Assembly: GCA_005954745.1 (NCBI GenBank)
Contig: CP040678.1
Location: 806,001 to 870,000, forward strand
Reading direction: 5' to 3'
Length of the DNA: 64,000 bases
Origin: Halostella pelagica
GTDB taxonomy: Archaea > Halobacteriota > Halobacteria > Halobacteriales > Natronoarchaeaceae
Notes under the pieces: generated by a model
Databases searched by the model: none
The model's input: the letters and a program-made list of their open reading frames with translations, nothing else
Told to the model about the DNA's origin: nothing
Shown here: positions 35,396 to 44,785 of the stretch, piece after piece
Numbering within the stretch: position 1 is the stretch's first letter
How the letters are laid out: every line of letters begins with the position of its first letter
Position numbers and translations under genes: made by a program

Positions 35396-36466
35396 ATGCG
35401 AGCCGAGCCGCAGGACTTCGGCCGGGTTCTCTCTTCGATGTGTACGGAACCGCATCCGGCCGCCCGCGAGGCAGCCGAGCGCTTCCTCGCGACGAACCCC
35501 GGCGACCCCGGAACGTACGAGACGGTTTCCGAACTGGAACAGCAAGTAGTCGACGCGCTCGGGACGATAACCGGTGTTGACGACCCCGCTGGCTACGTCG
35601 CAAGCGGCGGCACCGAGGCCAACATTCAGGCGCTCAGGGTTGCACGTAACGTCGCCGGCGGCGCGCCGAACGTCGTCGCCCCCGAGAGCGTTCACTTCAG
35701 CTTTCAGAAAGCTGCGGGCCTCCTCGACGTGGACCTGCGGCTGGCACCGCTCGACGACGACTACCGCGCCGACGTAGACGCCGTCCGCGGCCTGGTCGAC
35801 GACGAGACGGCGCTCGTCGTCGGGGTCGCCGGCACGACGGAGTACGGCCGAGTCGACCCGATTCCGGCGCTGGGCCGGGTCGCCGGCGAGATCGACGCCC
35901 TGTTACACGTCGACGCCGCGTGGGGCGGGTTCGCGCTTCCGTTTACCGACCGCGAGTGGAACTTCTCGCACGCCCCGGTCGACACGATGACTATCGATCC
36001 GCATAAACTCGGCCAGGCGGCGATCCCGGCCGGCGGGTTCCTCGCCCGCGATGATGCGTTACTCGACGCGCTCGCCGTCGATACACCGTATCTGGAGTCG
36101 ACCAAACAGGCGACGCTGACGGGGACGCGCAGCGGCGCGGGCGTCGCCAGCGCGGCGGCGGCTATCGAGGAACTGTGGCCGGACGGTTACCGCGAGCAGT
36201 ACGAACGCTCCCTGGCGAACGCGGAGTGGTTAGCCGACGCACTCGAAGACTGCGGCTACGACGTCGTCGATCCGGAACTACCGCTGGTGTCGGCCGACGT
36301 GCCGACGCCGGAGTTCGAGGCGCTGCGGGACGCCGGATGGAAGCTATCGCGGACCGGCGACGACGAACTCCGCGTGGTCTGCATGCCACACGTCACTCGG
36401 GAGATGCTCGAGGCGTTCGTCGACGACGTGAACGCGGTTCGTCAGCAACGAAACGTCAATACTTAG
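35396..36466 (+). CDS. mfnA: MfnA-type PLP decarboxylase (aspartate or tyrosine)
   Basis: This 356-residue enzyme is a group II PLP decarboxylase. Seen: [15 protein letters not shown] (about 70-84, phosphate cup), [11 protein letters not shown], the aspartate-region [12 protein letters not shown], and the PLP Lys at about 204 in [16 protein letters not shown]. In methanogens MfnA makes tyramine for methanofuran; in other archaea the family decarboxylates aspartate to beta-alanine for CoA. The latter fits a haloarchaeon and the pantoate kinase gene in this window, though both lie far apart. The start at 35396 gives the short N terminus usual in the family. Confidence 0.9.
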   Translation: MRAEPQDFGRVLSSMCTEPHPAAREAAERFLATNPGDPGTYETVSELEQQVVDALGTITGVDDPAGYVASGGTEANIQALRVARNVAGGAPNVVAPESVHFSFQKAAGLLDVDLRLAPLDDDYRADVDAVRGLVDDETALVVGVAGTTEYGRVDPIPALGRVAGEIDALLHVDAAWGGFALPFTDREWNFSHAPVDTMTIDPHKLGQAAIPAGGFLARDDALLDALAVDTPYLESTKQATLTGTRSGAGVASAAAAIEELWPDGYREQYERSLANAEWLADALEDCGYDVVDPELPLVSADVPTPEFEALRDAGWKLSRTGDDELRVVCMPHVTREMLEAFVDDVNAVRQQRNVNT

Positions 36467-36491
36467 GGGGTCCCCTTCACATCTCACGTAC

Positions 36492-37100
36492 GTGACGTTC
36501 CCCGCCGGCCCTGCGGTCGATGCCCTCCTCACATCAGCCCTCGAACCCGTCAGAGTTCAGCTGATCGGCCCCGATTTCAGCGCCGTCGAAACAGCTGTCA
36601 GGACAGCGACAGGAGTGAGCGGTCTATTGTTGATCCTGCTCTACTCGTTTCTCATCGCGTTCGTCCTCCCGCTCCCGAGTGAGGTCGTTCTCATCCCCGG
36701 CTACGCCGGGATGGGGTTCGCGCTCCCGTCCTCCGTCCAGTTCTCGCTCGTCATCCTCGTCAGCGCCATCGGCAAAGCGGCCGGAAGCGTCCTCGCGTTC
36801 CATCTTGGCCAGGAAGCGAAGCAAGCCGGCCCGGTCGTCAGATACCTCCGCCAGTCCCGGTTCGAGATAGTCGAGTACTCGGAGAAACGGGCCGTCGAAC
36901 TGGCGCGAGAGTACGGGTACGCGGGGCTGGCGCTCGCGCTCTGCGTCCCGGGGTTTCCGGACACTATCTCTATCTACGCGTTCGCGGTGCTAGAGCGCGA
37001 CTACTACCGGTTCGCGGTAGCGACGTTCGCCGGGAGCGTCGGTCGCCTGGTCGTCACGATGGGGGTAGCCGGTAGCGCGGTTTCTATTTTCGGCCTGTGA
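36492..37100 (+). CDS. VTT/DedA-like membrane protein
   Basis: This 202-residue protein starts with GTG and has about four to five transmembrane helices. Seen: an N-terminal hydrophilic part, then LLLILLYSFLIAFVLPLPSEVVLIPGYAGMGF and later a GKAAGSVLAFHLGQEA pattern typical of VTT/SNARE-associated (DedA-like) proteins, with FPDTISIYAFAVLERDYYRFAVATF. Related proteins act as lipid scramblases or flippases. No catalytic motif is visible. It follows mfnA by 25 bases on the same strand and may be co-transcribed. The function is a broad guess from family resemblance. Confidence 0.7.
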   Translation: MTFPAGPAVDALLTSALEPVRVQLIGPDFSAVETAVRTATGVSGLLLILLYSFLIAFVLPLPSEVVLIPGYAGMGFALPSSVQFSLVILVSAIGKAAGSVLAFHLGQEAKQAGPVVRYLRQSRFEIVEYSEKRAVELAREYGYAGLALALCVPGFPDTISIYAFAVLERDYYRFAVATFAGSVGRLVVTMGVAGSAVSIFGL

Positions 37101-37419
37101 CCGTCCGCCAACGATGTGGCGTCTTCCGGTTCCGACTACAGGCGGGTGCTCGTTCTATACGCACGTCGTGCCGGGCCCCGTCGGGTGGCGTGTCGCGACC
37201 GGACCGGTCAGACACTGTCGGCCGCGCGTCGTTGAACGGGTTCGCTGGCCGGCCCACCGGCTACACACAGACAGTGATAGCCGGCAGTAAACGGTCGCTC
37301 CGCGGCGCAAGCGCCGGTTCGTCCAGCCGGTACCGATAGCAAAGCGACGCGTTCACTGGGGTGCATGCGGACGACCGAAATCGGCGGGTTTTACACCCGC
37401 AACGCAGAGAGAGCATAGT
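37101..37419. other. Intergenic region before metG
   Basis: About 320 bases with no convincing gene. A 6-bp perfect hairpin (CGGCGC-AA-GCGCCG, about 37302-37315) lies midway, and a second hairpin covers the metG promoter. The rest shows no repeats, no RNA fold I can recognise and no start-codon-led frame with haloarchaeal protein character. Confidence 0.45.
37384..37400 (+). promoter_or_regulatory. Hairpin over the metG TATA region
   Basis: GCGGGT-TTTAC-ACCCGC is a perfect 6-bp inverted repeat with a 5-nt loop, ending 20 nt before the metG ATG. The loop TTTAC is the best TATA-like element at the proper distance, so a regulator binding here would control initiation. Confidence 0.45.
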
Positions 37420-39498
37420 ATGAGCCACGATGAGTTCCCTACTGACGACCCTGCAGTGGTGACGTGCGGGCTGCCGTACGCGAACGGCGACCTGCACATC
37501 GGACACCTGCGGACGTACGTCGGCGGCGACGTGTTCTCGCGCGCGCTGGAGACGATCGGTCAGGAGACGGCGTTCGTCTCCGGCTCCGACATGCACGGCA
37601 CTCCCATCGTCGTCCAGGCCGAACAGGAGGGCGTCGACCCCGAGGAGTTCGCCCTCGACTGGCACGAACAGTACCGCGAGACGTTCCCGAAGTTCGCTGT
37701 CGACTTCGACAACTACGGTCACACCCACGACGAGACGAACACGGAACTCACGCTCGAAATCGTCGAGAAGTTGGAGGAGGAAGGGTACGTGTACGAGAAG
37801 GAGATCAAAGTGGCATGGGACCCCGAGAACGACCAGCCGCTCCCCGACCGCTACGTCGAAGGGACCTGTCCCTACTGCGGCGAGCAGGCCCGCGGCGACG
37901 AGTGCGACGAGGGGTGCGGTCGCCATCTCGAACCCGGCGAGATCGAGGATCCGGTCAGCACTATCACCGGCAATCCCGCGGAGTACCGCGACCGGACGCA
38001 CAAGTTCTTCCGCGTCTCGGAGCTCTCGGACTACCTGACCGAGTTCCTCGACCGCCTCGGAGGGACCTCGAACGCCCAGAACCAGCCCCGCGAGTGGATC
38101 GAGTCCGGCCTGCAGGACTGGTGTATCTCCCGCGACCTCGACTGGGGGATCGACTATCCGGGCGAGGAGGACCTCGTGCTGTACGTCTGGGTCGACGCGC
38201 CAATCGAGTACGTCGCCTCCACGAAGCAGTACACCGAGCGCGTCGGGAAAGAGGAGTACGACTGGGAGGAACCGTGGAAAGGCGACGGAGAGATCGTCCA
38301 CATCATCGGCCGGGACATCATCCAGCACCACACCATCTTCTGGCCGGCGATGCTCCGTGTCGCCGACTACAACGAGCCCCGCGCCGTCATGGCGAGCGGG
38401 TTCATGACGCTCAACGGTCAGGGCTTTTCCACCTCGCGCAACCGCGCGGTGTGGGCCCGCGAATACCTGGACGAGGGGTTCCACGAGGACCTCCTGCGGT
38501 ACTATCTCGCCACGAACGGCGGGTTCCAGCAGGACGTCGACTTCTCCTGGGAGAAGTTCCAGGAGCGCGTAAACGGCGAACTCGTCGGCACCGTCGGCAA
38601 CTTCCTCTACCGGAGCATGCTGTTTGCGTACCGGAACTACGAGGGGACGCCGGACGCTGACGTGTCGGACGAGGTGCGCGAGCGTATCGAGGACGCCGTC
38701 GACGAGTTCCGCGGGGCGCTCAACGACTACTCGCCTAGGAAGGCGAGCGAGGCGGCCATCGACCTCTCGCGGTTCGGAAACGAGTACATCCAGCGAAACG
38801 AACCCTGGAAGCTCGTCGACGAATCGCCGGACGAGGCCGAGCAGGTCATCCGCGACTGCGTCCAGATCGCCAAGGCCGTCGCGGTCCTGATGGAACCGTT
38901 CACGCCGGGCAAGGCCCAGCGTCTCTGGGAGCAACTCGGCGAGAGCGGCGGCGTCGGCGATGCCACGGTCGAGGCGACGCTCGAAGCGCCTCCCGAAACG
39001 TTCGACGAACCCGACGAACTGTTCGACCAGATCGAAGACGACCGCGTCGAGGACCTCAACGAGAAACTCGAATCGCGCGTCGAGGAGGCGACCGAAAGCG
39101 ACGAAAGGGTTGACGAGGAAAGCGAAAACGAGATGTCAGACGAGGACAGCGCGGACGCCGACTTCGAACCGCTCGCCGACGACCGCATCAGCTTCGACGA
39201 GTTCAAATCGGTCGACATGCGCGTCGGCCACATCGAGGACGCCGAGGGGATCGAGGGCGCGGACGACCTCGTCCGCCTCGAAGTCGACGTCGGCCCCGAG
39301 ACCCGCCAGATCGTCGCCGGGCTCAAGCAACTACACGACGTCGACGACCTGCCCGGGACCGACGTGGTCGTCCTCGTCAATCTGGAAGCGGCGGAACTGT
39401 TCGGCGTCGAGAGCAACGGTATGGTGCTCGCGGCGGGCGAGCAGGCCGACCTGCTCACCACCCACGAGGACGCCGAGCCGGGGACGAAGATCCGGTAG
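37420..39498 (+). CDS. metG: Methionyl-tRNA synthetase with C-terminal tRNA-binding domain
   Basis: This 692-residue class I synthetase charges initiator and elongator tRNA(Met). Seen: PYANGDLHIGHL (HIGH motif, about 16-29), the Cys-rich zinc knuckle CPYCGEQARGDECDEGCG (about 150-167), the KMSKS-equivalent FSTSRN (about 336) in which Lys is absent but Ser-x-Ser-Arg is retained, an anticodon-binding helical domain (about 390-540), an acidic linker, and a C-terminal EMAP-II/tRBD OB-fold (about 590-692; DFEPLADDRISFDEF). The tRBD often exists as a separate protein but is fused here. The length is usual for Halobacteria. Confidence 0.97.
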   Translation: MSHDEFPTDDPAVVTCGLPYANGDLHIGHLRTYVGGDVFSRALETIGQETAFVSGSDMHGTPIVVQAEQEGVDPEEFALDWHEQYRETFPKFAVDFDNYGHTHDETNTELTLEIVEKLEEEGYVYEKEIKVAWDPENDQPLPDRYVEGTCPYCGEQARGDECDEGCGRHLEPGEIEDPVSTITGNPAEYRDRTHKFFRVSELSDYLTEFLDRLGGTSNAQNQPREWIESGLQDWCISRDLDWGIDYPGEEDLVLYVWVDAPIEYVASTKQYTERVGKEEYDWEEPWKGDGEIVHIIGRDIIQHHTIFWPAMLRVADYNEPRAVMASGFMTLNGQGFSTSRNRAVWAREYLDEGFHEDLLRYYLATNGGFQQDVDFSWEKFQERVNGELVGTVGNFLYRSMLFAYRNYEGTPDADVSDEVRERIEDAVDEFRGALNDYSPRKASEAAIDLSRFGNEYIQRNEPWKLVDESPDEAEQVIRDCVQIAKAVAVLMEPFTPGKAQRLWEQLGESGGVGDATVEATLEAPPETFDEPDELFDQIEDDRVEDLNEKLESRVEEATESDERVDEESENEMSDEDSADADFEPLADDRISFDEFKSVDMRVGHIEDAEGIEGADDLVRLEVDVGPETRQIVAGLKQLHDVDDLPGTDVVVLVNLEAAELFGVESNGMVLAAGEQADLLTTHEDAEPGTKIR

Positions 39499-39540
39499 AG
39501 CATCCGGCAGTACGCCGACTGAAATTCGTTTTCTAACGCG

Positions 39541-41235
39541 TTACAGTCTGTACGTATCGATCCGCCGCGCCGCGACGAGGTACGCGACGGGGACCGCCGC
39601 GAGGACGAGGACGACGAGGAACCAGCCGACCGATTCGAGCGTCGACGCGGACGGTGTGAGACCGAACGGCAACCGCTCGGACAGGAGGACGCTCCCGATT
39701 CGACGGGCCGTCAGCGAGGCGGTGAACACGGCACCGACCTGACCGACGGTCAGCAGCAACGAGAACAGGCCGAACGCGGCCTTGCTCGGGAGGACCGCCG
39801 ACCGTGACGCCGTCACATCGATCGATTCGAACCGGGGAAACAGCGCCCCGAACCCCGCGGCCAGGACGGAGCCAGCGACGACGCCGACGGGAGCGGCGAC
39901 AGTGACGGCTACCGCCTCCGCGCGGGGAACCCCCGCGGCGGTCGCGGTCCAGGCGGCCCCGAGCGTTGTCAGCGGTGCGACGAGCAGTACTGCGGCGAGG
40001 ACCGTCCCGCGGACCGCCGTCCGGCCGTCCGACCGTGCGGTCAGTAGCGTCGGTAGCGTCGCGCCCTGATTGCCGAGCACGTTGAGCGGCGACGCGGCAC
40101 CCGCCGCCCACGCGCCGTAGAAAACCACCAGCCAGGGCGCGTACCAGGGGAGCGACCCGCTTGTGAGCAACTGCTCGAACAGGGGAAACGCGAACAGCAG
40201 GGGCACCGCGACGAACAGCGACTGCATCGGCGCGCGGTATGCTCGCACCAGCGTCACGGCGGCGACCCCGGCGGTGCCCTGCCGCCGACAGACGGTCGAT
40301 AGCAGCCGTCCGAGGCGTCCTGCCGGAGCAGTCCCCGCATCTTCGGGTTCTGTCGCCTGCGTACCGTTGTCTTCCGCGCGGTCGACGTACCACGCGTACC
40401 GCGCGGCCCTCACGGTGGCGAGGACGCCCACGGGGAACAGGACGGCGGCCAGCGACACTGCGCCGACGGCCGCAAGCGACGACGCCGACGCTCCCGGCGT
40501 GGTGAGCAGTGCGAGGTCGTCGAGCCATCCCAGCGGCGAGGCGAGGACTGCCGGTTCGATGGTCTGGGCGACGGTGACGAACTCGCCGCTGAACATGAGC
40601 CAGAAGTAGATCGCGCCCGCGGCGACGCCCAGGACGGGCTTGAGCCGGGAGAGCGTCTCGGACCGCCGGAAGACGCCTTTGAGGAACAGCCCGACCGGAT
40701 ACCCCACTGCACACGACGAGAGCAGGACGACGGCACCGGCCGCGACGCCGCCGGCGAACGGGAGCGGCGTCCCCGCGCCGACAGACAGCCCGGCGTACAC
40801 GACGGCGACCGGGTAGGCGATCCAGGGGATATACTGGGCCAGACTCGACAGGAAGAGACCGCCCGCGACGTCTTTGGGCGGCCGGATCGTCAACATTCCG
40901 TCGGCGTTGTCTACCTCGCCGTAGGAGCCGACGCCGCTGACGACCATGAACGCCGCCAGGAACACCCAGGTTGCGGCCGCGGCGAGGGGTGCGTGGGTCA
41001 GAGCGCCGTCGTCGCCCGCCGCGAGCGACGCGCCAACGTCCCGAGCCGCGTCGAACGCGAGCGGAGACACGACAACGAACCCCAGGACGCCGACCGCGAG
41101 GAGCGCGAGCCAGACGTCCTGGTCGCGTATCTTGCGGGCCGCCCGACGGAGTTCGGTCTTGGCGATAACGGCGCTGATGGCAAGTGCCGGAAGCGCCCCG
41201 TCTCGGGACGACTTGGTTTCGCCCGCGGAACTCAT
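39541..41235 (-). CDS. ABC transporter permease
   Basis: This 564-residue membrane protein has about twelve hydrophobic helices. It belongs to the ABC-2-like permease type, with paired helix clusters and soluble loops but no nucleotide-binding motif. It overlaps the ATPase gene by 4 bases (41232-41235), so the two form one transporter. The small N-terminal cytoplasmic part is consistent with an exporter. No signal for the substrate is visible. Its Ala/Val/Leu-rich composition makes domain comparison uncertain. Confidence 0.85.
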   Translation of the reverse strand: MSSAGETKSSRDGALPALAISAVIAKTELRRAARKIRDQDVWLALLAVGVLGFVVVSPLAFDAARDVGASLAAGDDGALTHAPLAAAATWVFLAAFMVVSGVGSYGEVDNADGMLTIRPPKDVAGGLFLSSLAQYIPWIAYPVAVVYAGLSVGAGTPLPFAGGVAAGAVVLLSSCAVGYPVGLFLKGVFRRSETLSRLKPVLGVAAGAIYFWLMFSGEFVTVAQTIEPAVLASPLGWLDDLALLTTPGASASSLAAVGAVSLAAVLFPVGVLATVRAARYAWYVDRAEDNGTQATEPEDAGTAPAGRLGRLLSTVCRRQGTAGVAAVTLVRAYRAPMQSLFVAVPLLFAFPLFEQLLTSGSLPWYAPWLVVFYGAWAAGAASPLNVLGNQGATLPTLLTARSDGRTAVRGTVLAAVLLVAPLTTLGAAWTATAAGVPRAEAVAVTVAAPVGVVAGSVLAAGFGALFPRFESIDVTASRSAVLPSKAAFGLFSLLLTVGQVGAVFTASLTARRIGSVLLSERLPFGLTPSASTLESVGWFLVVLVLAAVPVAYLVAARRIDTYRL

Positions 41236-42005
41236 CGTTTAACCGTTCTTTCGCCGTCGTCCGCGGCGGCGTCCTCGCGAGTGAGGTCGAGAAACGCCGT
41301 TTCGAGGTCCACTTCGTTGGTGGACTCCGCGCGCTGTTTCAGCGCCGAGGGCGACCCTTCGGCGACGAGTTCGCCGTCGTCGATGACTCCGACTTCGTCG
41401 GCGAGTTCGTCCACCACGGGGAGGATATGCGTCGAGAGGAACACCGTCATGTCCCTTTCGGCGAGTTCGGCGAGGGTGTCCCGCATCGTCCGAGCGGCGC
41501 GCGGGTCGAGGCCGCTCGTCGGTTCGTCGAGGAGGACCACATCCGGGTCGTGCAGTATCGTCCCGATGACGCCGACTTTCTTTCGCATCCCCGTCGAGTA
41601 CGATGACACTCGCCGGTCGGCGTCGGCCGCGAGGTCGAACCGGTCGAGCAACCGCTCGATGCGGTCGGTCGCCTCGGCCTCGGGGAGTTCGTGCAGGCGG
41701 GCGACGTACCGGAGGTGTTCCCGCCCAGTGAGTTCGTCGAACACCGGCGGATCCGCGGGCAAAAATCCGATCCGCTCAGTGATTCCTGCGCGGTCAGTGA
41801 GTGACGCGCCGCTCACCGTCGCGGTGCCCGCCGTCGGCTTCGTCAGCGTCGTTAGCATTCGCATCGTCGTGGTCTTGCCCGCACCGTTCGGGCCGAGGAA
41901 GCCGTACACCGTCCCGGACGGGATCGACAGCGACAAGTCGGAGACCGCCACTTCCTCGCCGTACCGTTTCGTGAGTCCGTCGGCGACGATGGCCGCGTTG
42001 GTCAT
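41232..42005 (-). CDS. ABC transporter ATP-binding protein
   Basis: This 257-residue ATPase has Walker A GPNGAGKTTT (about 37-46), the signature YSTGMRKKVGVIG (about 135-147), Walker B VVLLDEPTSGLDPRA (about 155-169), and a switch His in STHILPVVDELAD. The layout matches the ABC-2 exporter class in which the signature is not the strict LSGGQ. Overlap with the permease gene downstream shows co-translation. A TATA-like ATTTAAT (42094-42102, minus strand) lies about 90 nt upstream, implying a leader. Confidence 0.93.
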   Translation of the reverse strand: MTNAAIVADGLTKRYGEEVAVSDLSLSIPSGTVYGFLGPNGAGKTTTMRMLTTLTKPTAGTATVSGASLTDRAGITERIGFLPADPPVFDELTGREHLRYVARLHELPEAEATDRIERLLDRFDLAADADRRVSSYSTGMRKKVGVIGTILHDPDVVLLDEPTSGLDPRAARTMRDTLAELAERDMTVFLSTHILPVVDELADEVGVIDDGELVAEGSPSALKQRAESTNEVDLETAFLDLTREDAAADDGERTVKR

Positions 42006-42093
42006 CGGTTATCACCCGACTGGAGACGCTGTGGACCGCACGAGGCACCGAAGTGCGTCGGTGAACGGTCATCTCTGGAGGTCCGTTCCATGG

Positions 42094-42102
42094 TCGAATT
42101 AA
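42094..42102 (-). promoter_or_regulatory. TATA-like element of the ABC operon
   Basis: On the minus strand GAATTTAATTCG appears in an AT-rich patch (about 42090-42107). It is about 90-100 nt before the ATPase gene and would leave a leader of about 65 nt. Confidence 0.4.
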
Positions 42103-42189
42103 ATTCAACGGGGCAACAAATGCATTCCGTACCGGCCCGGAGAAAACGCTCTTCGATACTGCCTTCGGGGGTTGTGGGAGGCCGCGGCG

Positions 42190-42480
42190 TCAGATATCGT
42201 CGACGAGTTCGGCGAAGTTATCGGTATCCTCTATCGCCATCGTCTGGGTGTCGAGGCCGTGGCGCTCGATGGACAGCGCGACCTGGAAGGCGTCGTCCTG
42301 GTCCTCTACATCGTATATGACGATGAAATCGTACTCGCCGAGCGTCGCATAGGACTCTTTGAGTTCGGCGTCGTGGTTGTTCTCTATCTCTGCAGCGATC
42401 TCCCCCCACAGCGTCGCGAGTTCCTGTACGTTCTGGAAATCGCGGTCGGTAACCGTCGTCATCGCTGCGTATGTTGGCAT
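42190..42480 (-). CDS. GYD-domain protein
   Basis: This 96-residue protein carries a GYD domain, a small ferredoxin-like alpha/beta fold of unknown function named for its Gly-Tyr-Asp motif (here GEYDFIVIYDVED, about 48-60). I chose the ATG at 42480 because MPTYAAMTT opens a normal family-length protein; the open frame reaches further upstream only by chance. It diverges from pyruvate kinase with 91 bases between the starts. Confidence 0.8.
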   Translation of the reverse strand: MPTYAAMTTVTDRDFQNVQELATLWGEIAAEIENNHDAELKESYATLGEYDFIVIYDVEDQDDAFQVALSIERHGLDTQTMAIEDTDNFAELVDDI

Positions 42481-42571
42481 GAGCGGGACTGCAACGGCAA
42501 CGCGGAAAACCGTTCTCCCGAGGGCACGCGGAACGCCGTCCTTTTTGACGCAGACGGCGTAGCCGGAACGC

Positions 42572-44326
42572 ATGAGAAACGCGAAGATCGTTTGCACCCT
42601 CGGGCCGGCGTCGGACTCGCGGGAGACGATCCGGAATCTGGCGGACGCCGGTATGACGGTAGCCCGCCTCAACGCGAGCCACGGCTCGCACGAGGACCGC
42701 GCGGCCCTCGTCGACCGAGTCCGGTCAGTCGACGACGAGACGGAGAACCCGCTCGCAGTGATGGTCGACCTCCAGGGGCCTGAGATACGGACCGCGCCCA
42801 TCGACGACACTGTTCACCTCGACTCGGGCAGCGAGATCCGGTTCGTTCAGGGCGAAACCGCGACGCCCGAGGAGGTCGGCCTCTCGCTGCCCATCGAGGG
42901 CGTCGAACCCGGCGACAGCATCCTGCTCGACGACGGCCGCATCCAGACGACTGTCCAGCGTGTGGAGGGCGACGCGGTCGTGGCCCGCGTCGACGATGGC
43001 GGCGACCTCGCCGGTCGGAAGGGCGTCAACATCCCCGGCGTCGACCTCGACCTCGACGTCGTGACGGAGAAAGACCGCAGGGACCTCGAACTCGCCGCGG
43101 AGCGTGACGCCGACTTCGTCGCGGCCTCGTTCGTCCGCGACGCGGACGACGTGTACGAGGTCGGCGGCGTTCTGGAGGAGCTAAACGCCGACATCCCGAT
43201 CATCGCCAAGATAGAGCGGGCGGGTGCAGTCGAGAACCTCGACGGGATAATCGACGCCGCGTACGGCGTAATGGTCGCCCGCGGCGACCTCGGCGTCGAG
43301 TGCCCGATGGAGGACGTGCCGATGATCCAAAAGCGCATCATCCGGAGCTGCCGCGACGCGGGCGTGCCGGTCATCACCGCGACGGAGATGCTCGACTCGA
43401 TGGTCCACGCCCGTCGGCCGACCCGCGCGGAGGCGTCCGACGTGGCAAACGCCGTCATCGACGGGACCGACGGCGTGATGCTGTCGGGAGAGACCGCCAT
43501 CGGCGACCACCCCGTTCGCGTCGTCGAGGCGATGGACCGCATCGTTCGGCAGGTCGAACGCAGCGCGGAGTACGAGGAACTGCGCGAGCAGCGCGTCCCG
43601 GCCGCCGCGGACGCCCGCACCGACGCGCTCGCGCGGTCGGCCCGCTACCTCGCGCGAGACATCGGCGCGAGCGCTATCGTGGCGGCCAGCGAGTCCGGAT
43701 ACACCGCGCTGAAAACCGCGAAGTTCCGCCCGGGCGTCCCCGTCGTCGCGTCGACGCCGAACGACCGGGTCCGACGGCAACTCGCGCTGTCGTGGGGCGT
43801 CAACGCCCAGTATGCGCCCCTCTCCGACGAGGGGGCGGACGCGGTCATCGAGAACGCGGTGCAGGCGGCGCTGAACGCCGGCGTCGCCGAGAGCGGCGAT
43901 ACGGTCGTCGTGCTCTCGGGCATGATGACTGAACTCGAAGGCGCGAGCACGACGAACATGCTCAAGGTCCACGTCGCCGCCGAGACGCTCGTGACGGGCC
44001 GGAGCGTGGTCGGCAACCGCGTTATCGGCCCGGTCGCACGCACCGCGGACGGGGACCTGTCGTCGGTGCCGGAGGGAGCGATCCTGACGCTCGACGAGAC
44101 GTTCGACGGCGAGTTCGCCGGAGACACCGCGAAACTGGGCGGCGTGGTGGATGCCTCGCCCGGCGTGACCGGCTACCCGGCAATGGTCGCGCGGGAACTC
44201 GGGATCCCGATGATAAGCGACGCGACGCTCGAGGTCCCCGACGGAACTGTCGTCACGCTCGACGCCGAGCGCGGCGTCGTCTACGAGGGCGACGTCGCGT
44301 CGGCAGAGGCGGACCGAATCCGCTGA
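42572..44326 (+). CDS. pyk: Pyruvate kinase with C-terminal PEP-utilizer domain
   Basis: This 584-residue enzyme makes pyruvate and ATP from PEP. Seen: N-terminal barrel with MRNAKIVCTLGPASDSRETI, the catalytic Lys region IAKIERAGAVENLD and the metal-binding segment MVARGDLGVE, and PTRAEASDVANAVIDGTDGVMLSGETAIG, followed by the C-terminal alpha/beta domain. Beyond the usual end is an extra domain (about 470-584) homologous to the PEP-synthase mobile domain, where the phospho-His motif has become GVTGYPAMVAREL. This extra domain is known in Bacillus-type pyruvate kinases. I saw no TrmB-like site upstream. The start at 42572 fits the conserved N terminus. Confidence 0.95.
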   Translation: MRNAKIVCTLGPASDSRETIRNLADAGMTVARLNASHGSHEDRAALVDRVRSVDDETENPLAVMVDLQGPEIRTAPIDDTVHLDSGSEIRFVQGETATPEEVGLSLPIEGVEPGDSILLDDGRIQTTVQRVEGDAVVARVDDGGDLAGRKGVNIPGVDLDLDVVTEKDRRDLELAAERDADFVAASFVRDADDVYEVGGVLEELNADIPIIAKIERAGAVENLDGIIDAAYGVMVARGDLGVECPMEDVPMIQKRIIRSCRDAGVPVITATEMLDSMVHARRPTRAEASDVANAVIDGTDGVMLSGETAIGDHPVRVVEAMDRIVRQVERSAEYEELREQRVPAAADARTDALARSARYLARDIGASAIVAASESGYTALKTAKFRPGVPVVASTPNDRVRRQLALSWGVNAQYAPLSDEGADAVIENAVQAALNAGVAESGDTVVVLSGMMTELEGASTTNMLKVHVAAETLVTGRSVVGNRVIGPVARTADGDLSSVPEGAILTLDETFDGEFAGDTAKLGGVVDASPGVTGYPAMVARELGIPMISDATLEVPDGTVVTLDAERGVVYEGDVASAEADRIR

Positions 44327-44376
44327 CCGCGGTGTCGACCCGCGGACTTTTCACTCCGGCGGGGGAACGACCAGCT

Positions 44377-44706
44377 ATGACCGCAGGTCCGGGAGCCGAC
44401 GGCGGTGACGACGCCGCACTCGACGAAAGAAGCCCCGCGTCCGACGGCGAGAACGGAGCGGGAGACAGCGAACCCACCACGCCCGACGAGCGGAGCGACG
44501 CGCCCGACGATGAACGAACTGACCGCGACGGGGAGTCCGACGGGTGGAAGTTCGGACTCGACGAGGTTGACGAGGACGGCGTCGTCGACGACCGAGAGTC
44601 GATAGAACCGGGGTCGCCGACGCTCGAGAACTCCCTTTTCGTCCTCCTCGGCGCTCTCGTTACGATCGGGATCATCGTCCGCGTAGCGATGGTTTTCGCC
44701 GTCTGA
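44377..44706 (+). CDS. Small acidic single-pass membrane protein
   Basis: This 109-residue protein has an acidic, disordered N terminus (about 1-55), then a short motif GWKFGLDEVDEDGVVDDRE, and one hydrophobic C-terminal helix (about 85-107, NSLFVLLGALVTIGIIVRVAM). This layout is a recurrent haloarchaeal family whose function I do not know. It follows pyk by 50 bases on the same strand and may be co-transcribed. I chose the ATG at 44377 because the acidic region starts right after. Confidence 0.65.
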   Translation: MTAGPGADGGDDAALDERSPASDGENGAGDSEPTTPDERSDAPDDERTDRDGESDGWKFGLDEVDEDGVVDDRESIEPGSPTLENSLFVLLGALVTIGIIVRVAMVFAV

Positions 44707-44753
44707 CCCGCGCGGACTGCTTGACGCACCAGTTCCGGGACGTCCCTGCAAAA

Positions 44754-44767
44754 CTGTTAATCAACAG
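44754..44767 (+). promoter_or_regulatory. Inverted repeat CTGTT-N4-AACAG at the nfeD promoter
   Basis: A 5-bp inverted repeat with a 4-nt spacer (CTGTT-AATC-AACAG) lies 19-32 nt before the NfeD start, where a TATA box would be. It could be the TATA element plus an operator; evidence is only positional. Confidence 0.3.
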
Positions 44768-44785
44768 GGGTTCTAACAGTCTGAC

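Noticed and set aside
37097-37339. A plus-strand 80-codon frame before metG
   Set aside because: It is Arg/Ser-rich, starts inside the preceding stop region and shows no family character.
42481-42571. TrmB operator before pyruvate kinase
   Set aside because: I could not find TACT-N7/8-GAGTA in the 91-bp gap; only the ppsA promoter shows it.
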